64,000 bases of DNA from Siphonodentalium dalli (taxonomy: Eukaryota > Mollusca > Scaphopoda > Gadilida > Siphonodentaliidae), in NCBI GenBank assembly GCA_032622095.1, contig CP136069.1:34572194-34636193 (forward strand). Direction: 5' to 3'. Below the pieces are notes generated by a model. The model saw only the letters and a list, made by a program, of their open reading frames with translations. It was not told the DNA's origin and made no database searches. A program made the position numbers and the translations under genes. This document shows positions 53,325-63,793 of the stretch, in pieces. Each line of letters begins with the position of its first letter. Position 1 is the first letter of the stretch.

Positions 53325-53395
53325 ATTTTCCACGGGAGGAGAATCTTTTGTTTATAAGAATATTTTCTCAGGATAAAAGGCTATAGTAACTTCTG
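53325..53395 (+). other. Possible short non-coding exon
   Basis: A pyrimidine-rich tract with TTTGACAG ends at 53324 and CTG/GTAAGTG follows at 53393-53402. These are a good acceptor and an almost ideal donor 71 bp apart in non-repeated DNA. No reading frame argues for coding. Confidence 0.25.
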
Positions 53396-53879
53396 GTAAG
53401 TGTTTCTTCAATTATTTGAAAAATTTGATAATTTTTTTTTTATATTATATAATTTATGTTTAACTTCATACAATCTGTCACCATTAAACATTAAAGTTGG
53501 ACATAGTAAATATATGTTATATATGAAAAATTGAATCTAATAACAACATACCATTTATCACATGCATGTTAGATAATAGTGTTGCTTATCCTTTTCTATA
53601 CTAAATAGAATAAAATAGAATACTTTTATTTTCTATCAGAATAATATAATAAACCAACCAAAAAAAAGTGAAAGATTGTAATAGCAAGTGAAATTGGTTA
53701 CTAAAAAAGACATTTATCACATAATTTGGCTATAAAAGCAGTTTCATAATTATCGGTAATAGACACGTTTAATATCAGCGCGTGCGATGACGTCACGGCG
53801 TTCTTCAGATAACTTGCGATCGCTGTAGTTTATGATTCTTGTTTTCGATGAATATTTCGCGTTGCTTCGGGTTTATTTG

Positions 53880-54050
53880 ATCATGTGATAAAAGGTATCT
53901 CACACTCGTCCTATTTTATACGTAATTTATCAACCTCGTCCTCTAAATTCTATTTGAGCCTCGGTAAACCTCGGCTCAAATCGAATTTAGTGAACTCGGT
54001 TGATAAATTCCGTATAAAATAGAAACTCATGTGAGATCCTCTATATATTA
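53880..54050. repeat. ~160-bp imperfect palindrome
   Basis: GTATCTCACACTCG, CTATTTTATACG-AATTTATC and CTATTTGAGCCTCGG pair with CCTCGGCTCAAATCG, GATAAATTCCGTATAAAATAG and CATGTGAGATCC. Confidence 0.75.
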
Positions 54051-54285
54051 TATGGAACAACTACATATTTATGTCAATCGTGAGTAATTATTAAACCTAT
54101 CCGTATTTAATATACTGGTATGTAAATATAGAAGAAATGGTCGAGGCAAGATGTGGTATTTGGGATAAATCAAATGTTCATATGTATGTTAATCTATTTA
54201 CATTTCTGATCAGTACAAGCATATTATAAATCATAATAAATCATTATTAATACTTGTTGATGAGTGGTTCCTTGGAAATGTTCAT

Positions 54286-54305
54286 AGGTCATAGGTCATA
54301 GGTCG
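54286..54305 (+). promoter_or_regulatory. Three AGGTCA half-sites in tandem
   Basis: AGGTCATAGGTCATAGGTCG is a 7-bp tandem that also forms DR1 spacing of nuclear-receptor half-sites. Could be simple repeat. Confidence 0.2.
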
Positions 54306-54525
54306 TATGTTGAACTTATTATCTCAATGAATATTATGAATCATTCTGCTCTTGTGTTATCTGTTTCTCTGTCTGTCGTCTGCTTTTATTACCTGAACAC
54401 CCCTCCAAATAAATAGTAGACTGTTCCAATGTATACTTTTATAACTGAGTGAGAGAATCTATTTACTATAGAAAGGGTTAAAGATGGCGTATCTGTTCCC
54501 TCAACTTTCGGTATTGATTCAGGGG

Positions 54526-54975
54526 CAAGTCAGAGATTAAGGTGCCTGTCATTTTCAGATTGAGGTCCCCAGAAGGTGAATTTGGTGACGCTTTACCGCA
54601 CAGTGGGCTAGCATCACCAAATTCACCCTCTGGTGACCTCATTCTGCATGGCCTCATCTGCTATGGGAGAAATAATTAAGACTCAGATTTAAGTTCCCAA
54701 ATGGTGAATATTTTGATGTACACCCATTGGGAACCTCAATTATGCAATTTGGGGAAAAACAGAAACTAAACTAAAAAAGAAATAGAATCTATGTGAGGAA
54801 GTTTCAATAGAAATTTGATAATAAAGAAACTTTCCAGAGAAAACGAGGCCTAAGCAGAATGAGGTCCCCAGAGTGTGAATTTAGTGATACTAGCCTGCTA
54901 TGCAGGATAGCATCACTAAATTCACCCTCTGGGGACCTCATTCTAAAAATGACAGGCACACTAAACTCAGACTTG
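54526..54975. mobile_element. Hairpin element, GCAGAATGAGG family, full long form
   Basis: CAAGTCAGAGATTAAGGTGC ... CACACTAAACTCAGACTTG. Cores at 54558-54648 and 54853-54946 around GAATCTATGTGAGGAAG and CATTGGGAACCTCAATTATG. Confidence 0.82.
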
Positions 54976-55980
54976 CAGTCAGTGGGAGTGAATTTTTGGA
55001 AATAGTTTTTTCCTCCTTTTTTGTCATATTACAGCATTTGTGATTGAAAATCTATATTTATCACATAATTAGCCCCTAAACCCGGCCTCATATTTTTAGT
55101 AAGACACACGTGTATTATTGGCATGCGCAGTGACGTAAGAGCTTAGCGCAATGATGTTGATGTCATGCAATGCCAGAACTTTATTATTATGTTAATTAGA
55201 ATATAATTATGGTATTCCATCTGTGTTGGGTTATTTAGTGTTGACTGGTAGAAAAACATGGGTGATAAGGGTGGTTGAACAATTTTGTCAACATGAAAAG
55301 ACACATTTAAAATAAAACTATATTTTTTCTCTGTGTCTTTTAATACTTCTTCTTTGGTTGTGATAAGGAAATAAAAACTAATTTTGTTTAACCCCAGGCA
55401 TTTGAGGTCGTTTTTCCTTGCTAAAATGTGATTCTGTGATAAAATGGATCTCAAATTCGTCGTTATACAAAATTTATTATCCCTCATCCACTAAATAAGA
55501 ATCTCTCTATGTAATACATATGTAAGAATGTCGTTGTATACGGCCAATTTGGATATAACATTTATGGATTTAACTACTTTAATCTCTATTGCCATTCAAT
55601 CACCCCATCGAATTGTTCCGCATCACTTTAATATCACTTTTATGACCCTTAGAAAGCATGCTATATCTCAAGCCCTCTTTAGCCCTTTCAGAGCTCTTTC
55701 CATCAATGTATCACATTATTATAATCAATTAATTTGAAAAATTATCAAGGAAATATGGGTTGATACAAAAATCGGACTTGGCACTGAAAGGTTTAACCGA
55801 TCGGCCTACAATTTTGCTTGTCGTACTCTAAGATGTGAAACTGGACATGGGCACAATCGGACATGAGGGTAATATATTTTTAAATACGCCAAAATGTTGA
55901 CAGAGTTACAGACAGACAGACAGACACACACAAACACTTGGTTTTTATATAGCTAGATAAGTCTGGGTATTAACCGTTTC
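54976..55980. other. No gene; worn repeat pieces
   Basis: 55040-55110 resembles 53720-53790 (GACACACGTGTATTATT, GCGCAGTGACGT). 55755-55800 is a MITE end (GGCACTGAAAGGTTTAA). 55900-55960 has GACAGACAGACAGACACAC. Confidence 0.4.
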
Positions 55981-56099
55981 TATACTCATTGGATTCTTCC
56001 AATCAGTTATAACAGAATACATTGGAATGGTCTATTATTCATTTGGAGGGGTGTTTAGGAAAAATGAGCAGACGACAGACTGACAAAAAGTTACTATAA

Positions 56100-56460
56100 G
56101 TGCAGAGGTATTCTTATAGTGAAATGTTTAGTTTATACCTTTAGAGTTGTAATTGTCCCCACGGTGTTGTTTATTAGTATTGATATCTCGTAAGAATTTC
56201 AAACAGGTCTGCTGTGCAGTTGGGAGGGAACAGCACGCTCATTAAGTCATAAATATTCCAAAGGGCGTCTGTATTTTCTCATTTCCGAATTGTCACACAC
56301 TCAGGTCAAAATCGTAAATAAGAACCTTAACTCATGCTTGGCGTGTTTAAACTCTATTATTTACAAACTTCGAGATCAACTATAAATTATGCGAGTCTCC
56401 ACTGACGACTGAAGTGATAATTATTCCTTCAAAAGACTTGGAGTCAGATTATAATGGTGT
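56100..56460. other. Non-repeated island, possible regulatory DNA
   Basis: TCATTAAGTCATAAATATTC, GTGTTTAAACTC and GTGATAATTATTCC; not shared with the repeats, not coding. Confidence 0.27.
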
Positions 56461-56496
56461 TTTAGAAGATTATTTTCTCTGCCCTGTTACAAAGTA

Positions 56497-56655
56497 CAGT
56501 AATGCCCTAAATAATCGACTCCTTAACTAGGAAACTAGGAAAGCTCTCACTGAGAGCTTTCCGATGAATGGCAAGAAGCCATATTTCCAACTAAACCTGA
56601 AAAATTACCCATAATTCTGCAGTGGATAAGGAGTCAATTATTTAGGGCATTACTG
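56497..56655. mobile_element. Palindromic MITE, left arm partly deleted
   Basis: CAGTAATGCCCTAAATAATC ... TTTAGGGCATTACTG, TA flanks, tip CTCTCACTGAGAGC. Confidence 0.85.
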
Positions 56656-56854
56656 TAGCTGCCCTACTCTTTTTGGTACAAGGTCTTGGGGCCTTTCCAT
56701 TTGGGAACATTTGTGCTATAGATACTAACAATTGGGAATTTCTATGAGTGAGTATATACATGTATATAGCAACAAGCATTGTCCCTGTGAAAATCAGTGT
56801 CATCAAACAGGTTAGTGTTGGTTTCTCAGGTACTTTATTATTATGTTATACTAG

Positions 56855-57385
56855 CTGATGTGCCCGACTTCATCCAGGCTATTTAGGGATTTCTTTGTGA
56901 TCACATTTGTCTGGGCAGAATATTAGGAGAAAGAGAAAAACTATTGTTCAATCGGTCCAGAAAGATACCTATATCAGCATATATGAGCAAGGACACCGTT
57001 GCACGTGAAATTGGACCCAACCATATTGTTCCCGGGATCGAAGTAGGCATACATACCAAATTTGAGTCTTGAACAGTCAAGCAGTTTTCGAGTCTTTAAC
57101 CCTTTGAGTGCCAGGTCCGATTTTTGTATCAACCCATATACCCTGTGCCAATGCATTCTCTTATATATGCGAGTCGACCATAGGTCGCCTCTCATATATA
57201 AGAGAATGCATTGGCCTAACATTTTTTTTTTTTTTTTTTTTTTTTTACAATTTTTTACAATTTTAATAATTTATTCTTATATTCTTTAACAGACTTATTT
57301 TGTAGGTTTAGGGCCGATGAGATCGGCCCCTGGCACTCAAAGGGTTAAGACACATATACATACATACAGACAGAAGTTCCAAAAT
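56855..57385 (+). repeat. Dispersed repeat, CTAGCTGATGTGCCCGACTT copy, split by a MITE
   Basis: Second copy of the family at 20788. Its body is interrupted at TTAA by the MITE 57100-57344. After the insert, ACATACATACAGACAGAAG and AAAATATATAATAGATG complete the tail. Confidence 0.65.
57100..57344. mobile_element. piggyBac-type MITE, GAGTGCC ends
   Basis: TTAA at 57096-57099 and 57345-57348. CCCTTTGAGTGCCAGG ... CTGGCACTCAAAGGG, one hairpin (57148-57216) and a poly(T) run. It is inserted in a dispersed repeat. Confidence 0.9.
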
Positions 57386-57735
57386 ATATAATAGATGAAT
57401 AGAGCATGCATAACATAACAAAAAGTCCTAACTTTTGTTCACAAACTTCCTGTGAATGGGTAATTTTAGGGTAGGAAATTGGGAAAAACCTGATTACTTC
57501 CCATTTGGAATGGGGCCCATATTTGACCCGTGCAGTTGTCCATCGATACACTTCCACTTCACTCCAATCAGCAACAATCTATTTTATGCTCATCTTGGTT
57601 TAACAACATATTTCACACAACTCAGCTAGGTGTCAACTTGAACATTATGTCTATTTGCATGTGGAATGGACTGCTTTAGAAATTTCAAATAGAACATTTG
57701 GACAGGGCACCAGACCAAACAGGGATGTGGCTTAA

Positions 57736-57981
57736 CCCTTTGAGTGCCAGGTCGATTTTTTTATCAACCCATATACCCTGTGCCAATGCATTCTCTTATA
57801 TATGCGTGTCGACCATAGGTCGCCTCGCATATATAAGAGAATGCATTGGCCTAACATTTTTTTTGTTTTGTTTGTTTGTTTGTTTTTTTTTTTACAATTT
57901 TAATAATTTATTCTTATATTCTTTAACAGACTTATTTTGTAGGTTTAGGGCCGATGAGATCGGCCCCTGGCACTCAAAGGG
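57736..57981. mobile_element. piggyBac-type MITE, GAGTGCC ends
   Basis: TTAA at 57732-57735 and 57982-57985. Nearly the same as 57100-57344, same orientation, with TTTGTTTGTTTGTTTG in the T-run. Confidence 0.9.
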
Positions 57982-57985
57982 TTAA

Positions 57986-58310
57986 TTGGCAGACTTTGGA
58001 GAGTGCTACAATCCCCTCAAACATTCCCAAATTATATTTGAATCTCACATCCCCCCCCCCTTTGGGTCTGAATACAACATGGTAAAAAGAACTCCAAATG
58101 GGTATAGTGTGTTTAAATTTTAAATCTTGATACATTGGACACTTTGCCTCCAAAAAAACAACATAATTTACATCCCAGATGGTCAGAATTTTTTCATCGG
58201 AACAAGCTTTATAACCCTCTCACCGGACCCAACTGGAACGTGGCTTAATTGACAGTTTTAGTTTGTGGAGTGCCAAACTTTGAATATACAACTACAATCC
58301 TATCAAACTA
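57986..58310. other. No gene seen
   Basis: Non-coding, includes a C-run at 58051. Confidence 0.4.
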
Positions 58311-58513
58311 CAGTAATTCCCAAAGTATATGACCATTTAACCATGTGCACAGCAGAATTATGGGAAATTTTCAGGATTTAGTCGGAAATATGGCTTGCTC
58401 ACCGAGAGCTTTTCAATGAATGGCAACAAGCCATATTTCCGACTAAATCTTGAAAAATTTCCCATAATTCTGCTGTGGTTTAGGGGTCGGTTATTTAGGT
58501 TGGGACATCAGTG
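58311..58513. mobile_element. Palindromic MITE, diverged
   Basis: CAGTAATTCCCAAAGTATAT ... GGTTATTTAGGTTGGG. Inner arms (TTCAGGATTTAGTCGGAAAT) are well kept but the ends are worn; right end CATCAGTG. Confidence 0.7.
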
Positions 58514-58625
58514 TAGATAAAATTATGTTCAAGAATGTGTCACATCACTGGGGCCAGACCCTATTTATCTTGACCGGATGGTTGACATCGCTACTAATAC
58601 ATTAACTCAATGAGATGCGACATGA

Positions 58626-58826
58626 ATGTCATGCAGTGGAACGTTGAATCTTCCAATGTCAGATGTTAGAGAGAATCTCTTTGTTACCAATACACATAAT
58701 TTGAATAGCACTTTGATCATGTTGGCTTCTTTTGTGCGGCCATTCGACGATGACAACGTGCCGAATAAGCTAATTGATGTCGCTGCCGATAATATTGATC
58801 ATCTTAGAATACAGAGTAGACAATGA
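58626..58826 (+). CDS. Unrecognised 66-residue ORF in non-repeated DNA
   Basis: The ORF lies in a short stretch (58520-58849) unlike the repeat families. It has a balanced composition (VRENLFVTNTHNLN, FDDDNVPNKLIDVAADNID) and no stop for 66 codons. CATGCAG just upstream could be a splice acceptor. No domain is recognised. It may be a decayed exon or chance. Confidence 0.15.
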   Translation: MSCSGTLNLPMSDVRENLFVTNTHNLNSTLIMLASFVRPFDDDNVPNKLIDVAADNIDHLRIQSRQ

Positions 58827-58849
58827 TTTTAGTGTATAGGCTTTGAGCC

Positions 58850-58941
58850 TTTGAAATATATAGGAATCTTGATACTGGAAAATATTTACAATGACCTCAT
58901 GCAGCATCAATTGCATCAATATGCACAACTGAGATCTTAAA
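58850..58941 (+). repeat. 92-bp direct repeat, left copy
   Basis: TTTGAAATATATAGGAATCT ... CTGAGATCTTAAA. One mismatch to 59396-59487. It flanks the element in between. Confidence 0.93.
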
Positions 58942-59395
58942 CAAGCCTGAGTTTATTGTGCCTGTCATTTGCAGAATGAGGTCCCCAGAGGGTGAATTTA
59001 GTGATGCTATCCCGCATAGTGGGCTAGCATCACCAAATTCACCCTCTTGGGACCTCATTCTGCATGGCCTTATCTGCTATGGGAGACATAGTCTCAAATG
59101 GTGAATATTGTGATGTACACCCATTGGGAACCTCGATTATATAATGGTCATCTGCCAATTTGGGGATACATGTATAGAGAAACTATACTAAAAACAAATA
59201 GAATCTATGTGAAGAAATTTCTATAGAAATTTGATAATATAAAGAAACTTTCCAGAGATGATGAGGCCTAAGCAGAATGAGGTCCCCAGAGGGTGAATTT
59301 AGTGATGCTAGCCTGCAATGCGGGATAGCGTCACTAATTTCACCCTCTGGGGACCTCATTTTGCAAATGACAGACACACTAAACTCAGGCTTGGA
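58942..59395. mobile_element. Hairpin element, GCAGAATGAGG family, full; flanked by 92-bp repeats
   Basis: Ends CAAGCCTGAGTTTATTGTGC and CACACTAAACTCAGGCTTG (to 59393). Cores at 58973-59065 and 59274-59364 enclose GAATCTATGTGAAGAAATTT and ACCCATTGGGAACCTCGATT. Confidence 0.88.
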
Positions 59396-59487
59396 TTTGA
59401 AATATATAGGAATCTTGATACTGGAAAATATTTACAATCACCTCATGCAGCATCAATTGCATCAATATGCACAACTGAGATCTTAAA
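59396..59487 (+). repeat. 92-bp direct repeat, right copy
   Basis: Differs from the left copy at one base (CAATCACC for CAATGACC). Confidence 0.93.
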
Positions 59488-59535
59488 TCTATATTGCATA
59501 TTTTTATTTTATGCAATTTGTACTCCGTTACAATT

Positions 59536-59790
59536 AAGCCTTGAAATAGGGTGTCCGCCATTTGCAGAATGAGGTCCCCAGAGTGTGAATTTAGTGATGC
59601 TATACCCCGCATAGCGGGCTAGCATCACCAAATTCACCCTCTGGGAACCTCATTCTGCTGAGGTGTAAGCAGAATGAGGTCCCCAGAGGGTGAATTTGGT
59701 GATGCTAGCCTGCTATGCAGGGTAGCATCACTAAATTCACCCTCTGGGGACCTCATTCTGCAAATGACAGACACCCTATTTCAAGGCTTG
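59536..59790. mobile_element. Hairpin element, GCAGAATGAGG family, double-core form
   Basis: AAGCCTTGAAATAGGGTGTC ... CCCTATTTCAAGGCTTG. Two cores joined by TGAGGTGTAAGC, as at 8383. CTCCGTTA occurs close to both edges (59523 and 59791), a possible 8-bp target duplication. Confidence 0.82.
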
Positions 59791-59799
59791 CTCCGTTAT

Positions 59800-60414
59800 A
59801 AGGAATTTGAAGGTCAGTTGCAATTATTTGATGTTCCATGTTAAAAGGCATGTTTTACTAGAAGAGTATAGTCCAATATTGGGAATTGGAATCTTTTTTA
59901 CGTATCCCACGAAAGCAAGAAAATACCAATATCTATGGATGAATCGGGATGATCTAATCACAGAATATGACCAAACTTCTATTTTTTTTAATATCATTCA
60001 GAAAAAAGACCAGCTTTTAAAAAAACCACAAAGACAGACTTATTTTTCTTTTCAGAAATTGTATTTTTGGGTCAGCGAATCCGCACACCAACTTATTTAA
60101 AAAAAACAGGCCTTAGTGGCCTAACAATATTTAAGTGGAACCTACATTTTATTGATCTAGATGAGAAATCATTTGTTTGCTGAATTTCGCCGAGGAAATT
60201 TATTCTCTATTATAAAATGCTCATAGCAGTTTATTCCTTTGGTTTTTTCTGAATTGTTACAATTGCTTGTGGAAATCTGTCAAGACATGCCTTTTATATA
60301 GTACATAGTGCATAAAATCAACATTTATATACATAATTCAGTGATGAATTCTATGATGAATTCTGTCGTGAGTAATGCTCCTTTCAGACTAAGAATTCAG
60401 TGATTATCTTGGTT
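59800..60414. other. No gene seen
   Basis: The 97-codon ORF at 59807-60100 has homopolymer-derived K/F runs and no known motif; not accepted as a gene. Confidence 0.35.
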
Positions 60415-60740
60415 GTTATGTCATAACTTCACTGATTTATTCCTATGAATTTCATTTTCTTATTAAAAAGTCAATGTTGCAAATTTAAAAAAAATATAAT
60501 TAGTCACCTTTTATCCATTATTAACCCTTTCTGTGCTGTGTTGGTGCAGCATTAAAGACCCTGTGCCAGTATCTTGGTTGTTAGGTCATAATTAACTTCA
60601 CTGATTTATACCTATGAAATTTCATTTTACTTATTAAAAAGTCAATGTTGCAAATTTTGTTAAAAATAATTAAATCACCTTTTATCCATTATTAACCCTT
60701 TCTGCGCTGTGCTGGTGCAGGATTTAAGACCCTGTGCCAG
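60415..60740 (+). repeat. ~155-170-bp tandem duplication, two copies
   Basis: TATCTTGGTTGTTATGTCAT ... CCCTGTGCCAG at 60415-60569 and again at 60570-60740. Each copy includes a piggyBac-type left end (TTAACCCTTTCTG-GCTGTG). Confidence 0.85.
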
Positions 60741-60927
60741 TGCATTCTCTTATATATGCAAGTCTCCCATAGGGAGCCTTGCATATATATAAGAGAATGT
60801 GCTGGCTTACAAGATCAAGGTAAATATTGTTAGTTTAATGCATTCTCTTATATATGCGAAGTGCCCAATTTAAGAGAATGCATTGGCACAAGGTTTTCGC
60901 AAATTTTCAGGAAGCTCCAGTCATCAA
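60696..60927. mobile_element. piggyBac-type MITE, GCTGGTGCAG left end
   Basis: TTAA at 60692-60695, then CCCTTTCTGCGCTGTGCTGG. Hairpins at 60735-60805 and 60836-60890. The right end AAGCTCCAGTCATCAAAGGG is followed by TAAA, a mutated TTAA. Confidence 0.75.
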
Positions 60928-61179
60928 AGGGTAAATAATAATGACTGGTGGCTCTAACAATATTGAAGTGGAGCCTACTTTTAAACGCTATAGGTGAAAA
61001 AAAAATTGTGTTTGCTGAATATCAGGGTAATATTTCCTATTATAAAACCCTCATAGCCATTCATTCTCTCATTTTTTTTCTAATGAGGTACATTTGCTTG
61101 CGGAAATCTGTCAAGACATGCCTTTACATAGTGCATAAAATCGACATTATACGGAATTTTATCGCATTAGTTTGATGTG

Positions 61180-61440
61180 TTTTGCCACCACCGGTGCACT
61201 GCAGGGACATTTGCCTCAGGCTAATTGCCCATTATTGCAGTCGAGTTAAATGATGCATGGAGTAAAAAGAGTGGTAAAAATATTGAAGGAGACACGTTTA
61301 TCCCACGCTGTGAACAACTGCTCCGTGTAGTGCAGCGAGAACAGGTGCTGCTTGACTGATGTGTGGGAGTTCAATGGTACTTACTGTAGAACTAACTCCT
61401 TACTATGGTCTAAATCTTATCTTTGGTGTAATTTATTTCT
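61180..61440. other. Non-repeated island, possible regulatory DNA
   Basis: CACCGGTGCACTG, GCTAATTGCCCATTATTG and an E-box, ACAGGTGCTG. Not coding and not in any repeat family here. Confidence 0.28.
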
Positions 61441-61477
61441 CTAAATCATACACAGGAATGATCACAAATAGTATATA

Positions 61478-61639
61478 CAGTAATGACCTAAATAATTGAC
61501 TCCTTAACCACAGCAGAATTATGGGTAATTCAGTGAGAGCTTTCTGATGAATGGCAACAAACCATATTTCCGACTAATTCCTGAAAAATTACCCATAATT
61601 CTGCTGTGGTTAAGGAGTCAATTATTTAGGGCATTACTG
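61478..61639. mobile_element. Palindromic MITE, left arm partly deleted
   Basis: CAGTAATGACCTAAATAATT ... TTTAGGGCATTACTG; left TA kept, right TT. Confidence 0.82.
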
Positions 61640-62199
61640 TTTAATGTAAAGACATAACAACATTAATCCCATTCGATGGTCCCCGTATGATCAGATTCCA
61701 ACAACAATATTTCTTCAAAAGACGCTTTAGTTATCAGAATTGATTAATTACCAAAACATGATGCTAACCACTGTCAACTCTAGCATAAAATTTTCCAAAA
61801 CTTGGTAATATATATCAACATTTTGTTCAATGCAATTTGGTATCGGGAGTATGTCGGTCGGTTCGTCAAATATTTGCTGGGCTGCCAAATATTCCAGATG
61901 CATGTGAAAAATAATAGATTTTTCAAAAATATTTTTCACCCCCGACGCCAAAGAAAAAGTAATTTAGGAGCATTTAATTCGGATTATGTATCTTTAAAGG
62001 GTAGAATTTTATTGTATAGTCCTAAAAAAGGTTAAAACATCCTGGAACAAAATTTTTTGTTCAGCTACCCCCCCCCCAGGTCAGCTTGACATCTAGTTGT
62101 GTCAGGTGCATTAAGGATTTGACTACTAGATAAAATAAATAACTGATTACATTGACTGACATGTAACTAAGAACAATTTGTTGTTTCCACACCTATACC

Positions 62200-62450
62200 A
62201 CTGTCACCCATCAGTATGTTATGCAATGGAACAGATGCTCTAATGGGGCATTGTTTTGTATGCTAATTACCCTTGTGAATCATGGAGGGCAGTTAGAACT
62301 GGGATTGTTCATTCTACTGATATCACTGCAGCTCTGCAACATTTGTTATTCCTATAGTGTTTAGCAGACTGAGCTGTAATAAATAGCCAAAAATATTTTC
62401 TGGAAGGTAATTTGTCACAATTTGTTCTTGTGGTCATGACCACATTGAAA
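62200..62450. other. Non-repeated island, possible regulatory DNA
   Basis: Contains TTTGTATGCTAATTACCC, an octamer/homeodomain-like string, in non-repeated sequence. Confidence 0.27.
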
Positions 62451-62471
62451 CTTGTGTTTGTTTAGTATATA

Positions 62472-62670
62472 CAGTAATGCCCTAAATAATCGACTCCTTG
62501 ACCACAGAAGAATTATGGGTAACTTTTCAGGATTTAGTCGGAAATATAGCTTGTTGCCATTCATCGGAAAGCTCTAACAGAGTAGCAACAAGCCATATTT
62601 CCGACTAAATCCTGAAAAGTTACCCATAATTCTTCTGTGGTTAAGGAGTCGATTATTTAGGGCATTATTG
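62472..62670. mobile_element. Palindromic MITE, near full length
   Basis: CAGTAATGCCCTAAATAATC ... TTTAGGGCATTATTG with TA flanks; a short deletion at the tip. Confidence 0.87.
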
Positions 62671-62748
62671 TATTATATTATCACTTCAAATGAAATCCAC
62701 ACCTTTCTATTGTATACAGTTAGAGATTGAGAATGAGGCGACTATTAA

Positions 62749-62950
62749 CCCTTTCATGACGGGAGCTGCGCTGGTGCAGCATTAAAGATCATGTGTCGGT
62801 GCATTCTATTGTATATGTGAGTCTCCCACAGGGAGCCTCGCATATATAAAAGAATGCACTGGCTGACAAGGATAAGGTAAATATTGTTAGCCAATGTATT
62901 CTCTTATATATGCTCCCTGTGGGAGACTCACATATATAAGAGAATGCAGT
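62749..62950 (+). mobile_element. piggyBac-type MITE, GGAGCTGCGC end, right side replaced
   Basis: TTAA at 62745-62748, CCCTTTCATGACGGGAGCTG, hairpins at 62799-62865 and 62891-62948. The right terminus is missing where a hairpin element begins. Confidence 0.75.
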
Positions 62951-63085
62951 TGAGGCCAAAAACAGAATGAGCTTCCCAGAGGGTGAGTTTGGTGACACTA
63001 GCCACCTGTGTGGGATAGCATCACTAAATTCACCCTCTGAGGACCTGATTTCAAACACAAATTTCAGACACACTATATACAGACT
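62951..63085. mobile_element. Hairpin element fragment, GCAGAATGAGG family
   Basis: TTGAGGCCAAAAACAGAATG, GCTTCCCAGAGGGTGAGTTT ... CACCCTCTGAGGACC, then CAGACACACTATATACAGAC. This is the right half of a long form. Confidence 0.68.
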
Positions 63086-63115
63086 TGATCCTGAATTCAG
63101 GTATCAAATGGTTAA

Positions 63116-63496
63116 CCCTTTTATGATGGTAGCTGTGCTGGTGATGCATTAACCCTTTCAGTGCCAGGTCCGATTTTTGTATCAACCCATATACCCTGTG
63201 CCAATACATTCTCTTATATATGCGAGTCGACCATAGGTCGCCTCGCATATATAAGAGAATGCATTGGCCTAACCCACAACAACAACAACAAAAAAAACCA
63301 AAAATTTCATTTTTTTTATTTTTTTTAGTGCACTCTACAGACCATAAATTATAGGGCCGGTGAGATCGGCCCCTGGCACTAAAAGTGTTAAGGATCCTGT
63401 GCCAGTGCATTCTCTTATACATGCGAGTCTCCCATAGAGAATGCACTGGCCTACCAAGTTCAAGGTTAATATTGTTAGGCTCCAGTCATGGAATGG
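63116..63496. mobile_element. piggyBac-type MITE hosting a second one
   Basis: TTAA at 63112-63115 and 63497-63500. Left end CCCTTTTATGATGGTAGCTG, right end GGCTCCAGTCATGGAATGG. It is split at 63149-63152 / 63388-63391 by the inner element. Confidence 0.82.
63153..63387. mobile_element. Inner piggyBac-type MITE, GTGCCAGG ends
   Basis: TTAA on both sides; CCCTTTCAGTGCCAGG ... CCTGGCACTAAAAGTG. One hairpin at 63200-63267 and a CAACAACAACAAC run. Confidence 0.9.
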
Positions 63497-63793
63497 TTAA
63501 GATGTTTTATGATATGACTAAGCGTTCAGGTGCTTCAGTGCTTTCCTGTTTAGATTCAAACCTATGCTGTCATGATTATTTTGTCACTTTGCATCATGTC
63601 ACAGAGAAAACATGGCAAGCTCTTGTTTTTGACCAGCATTTAATGTGGAACATGATCGCGTTGACAGGTATACAGGTATATTATGTCTGGCTTTATACAC
63701 GGGGCATGTTTATATAGTCATATCTGTCACAAATTGCAGTTATGACTCACTGATGCACAGTCTTTTTTGGAGGTTGTTTGGTCTCGGTCTTAA

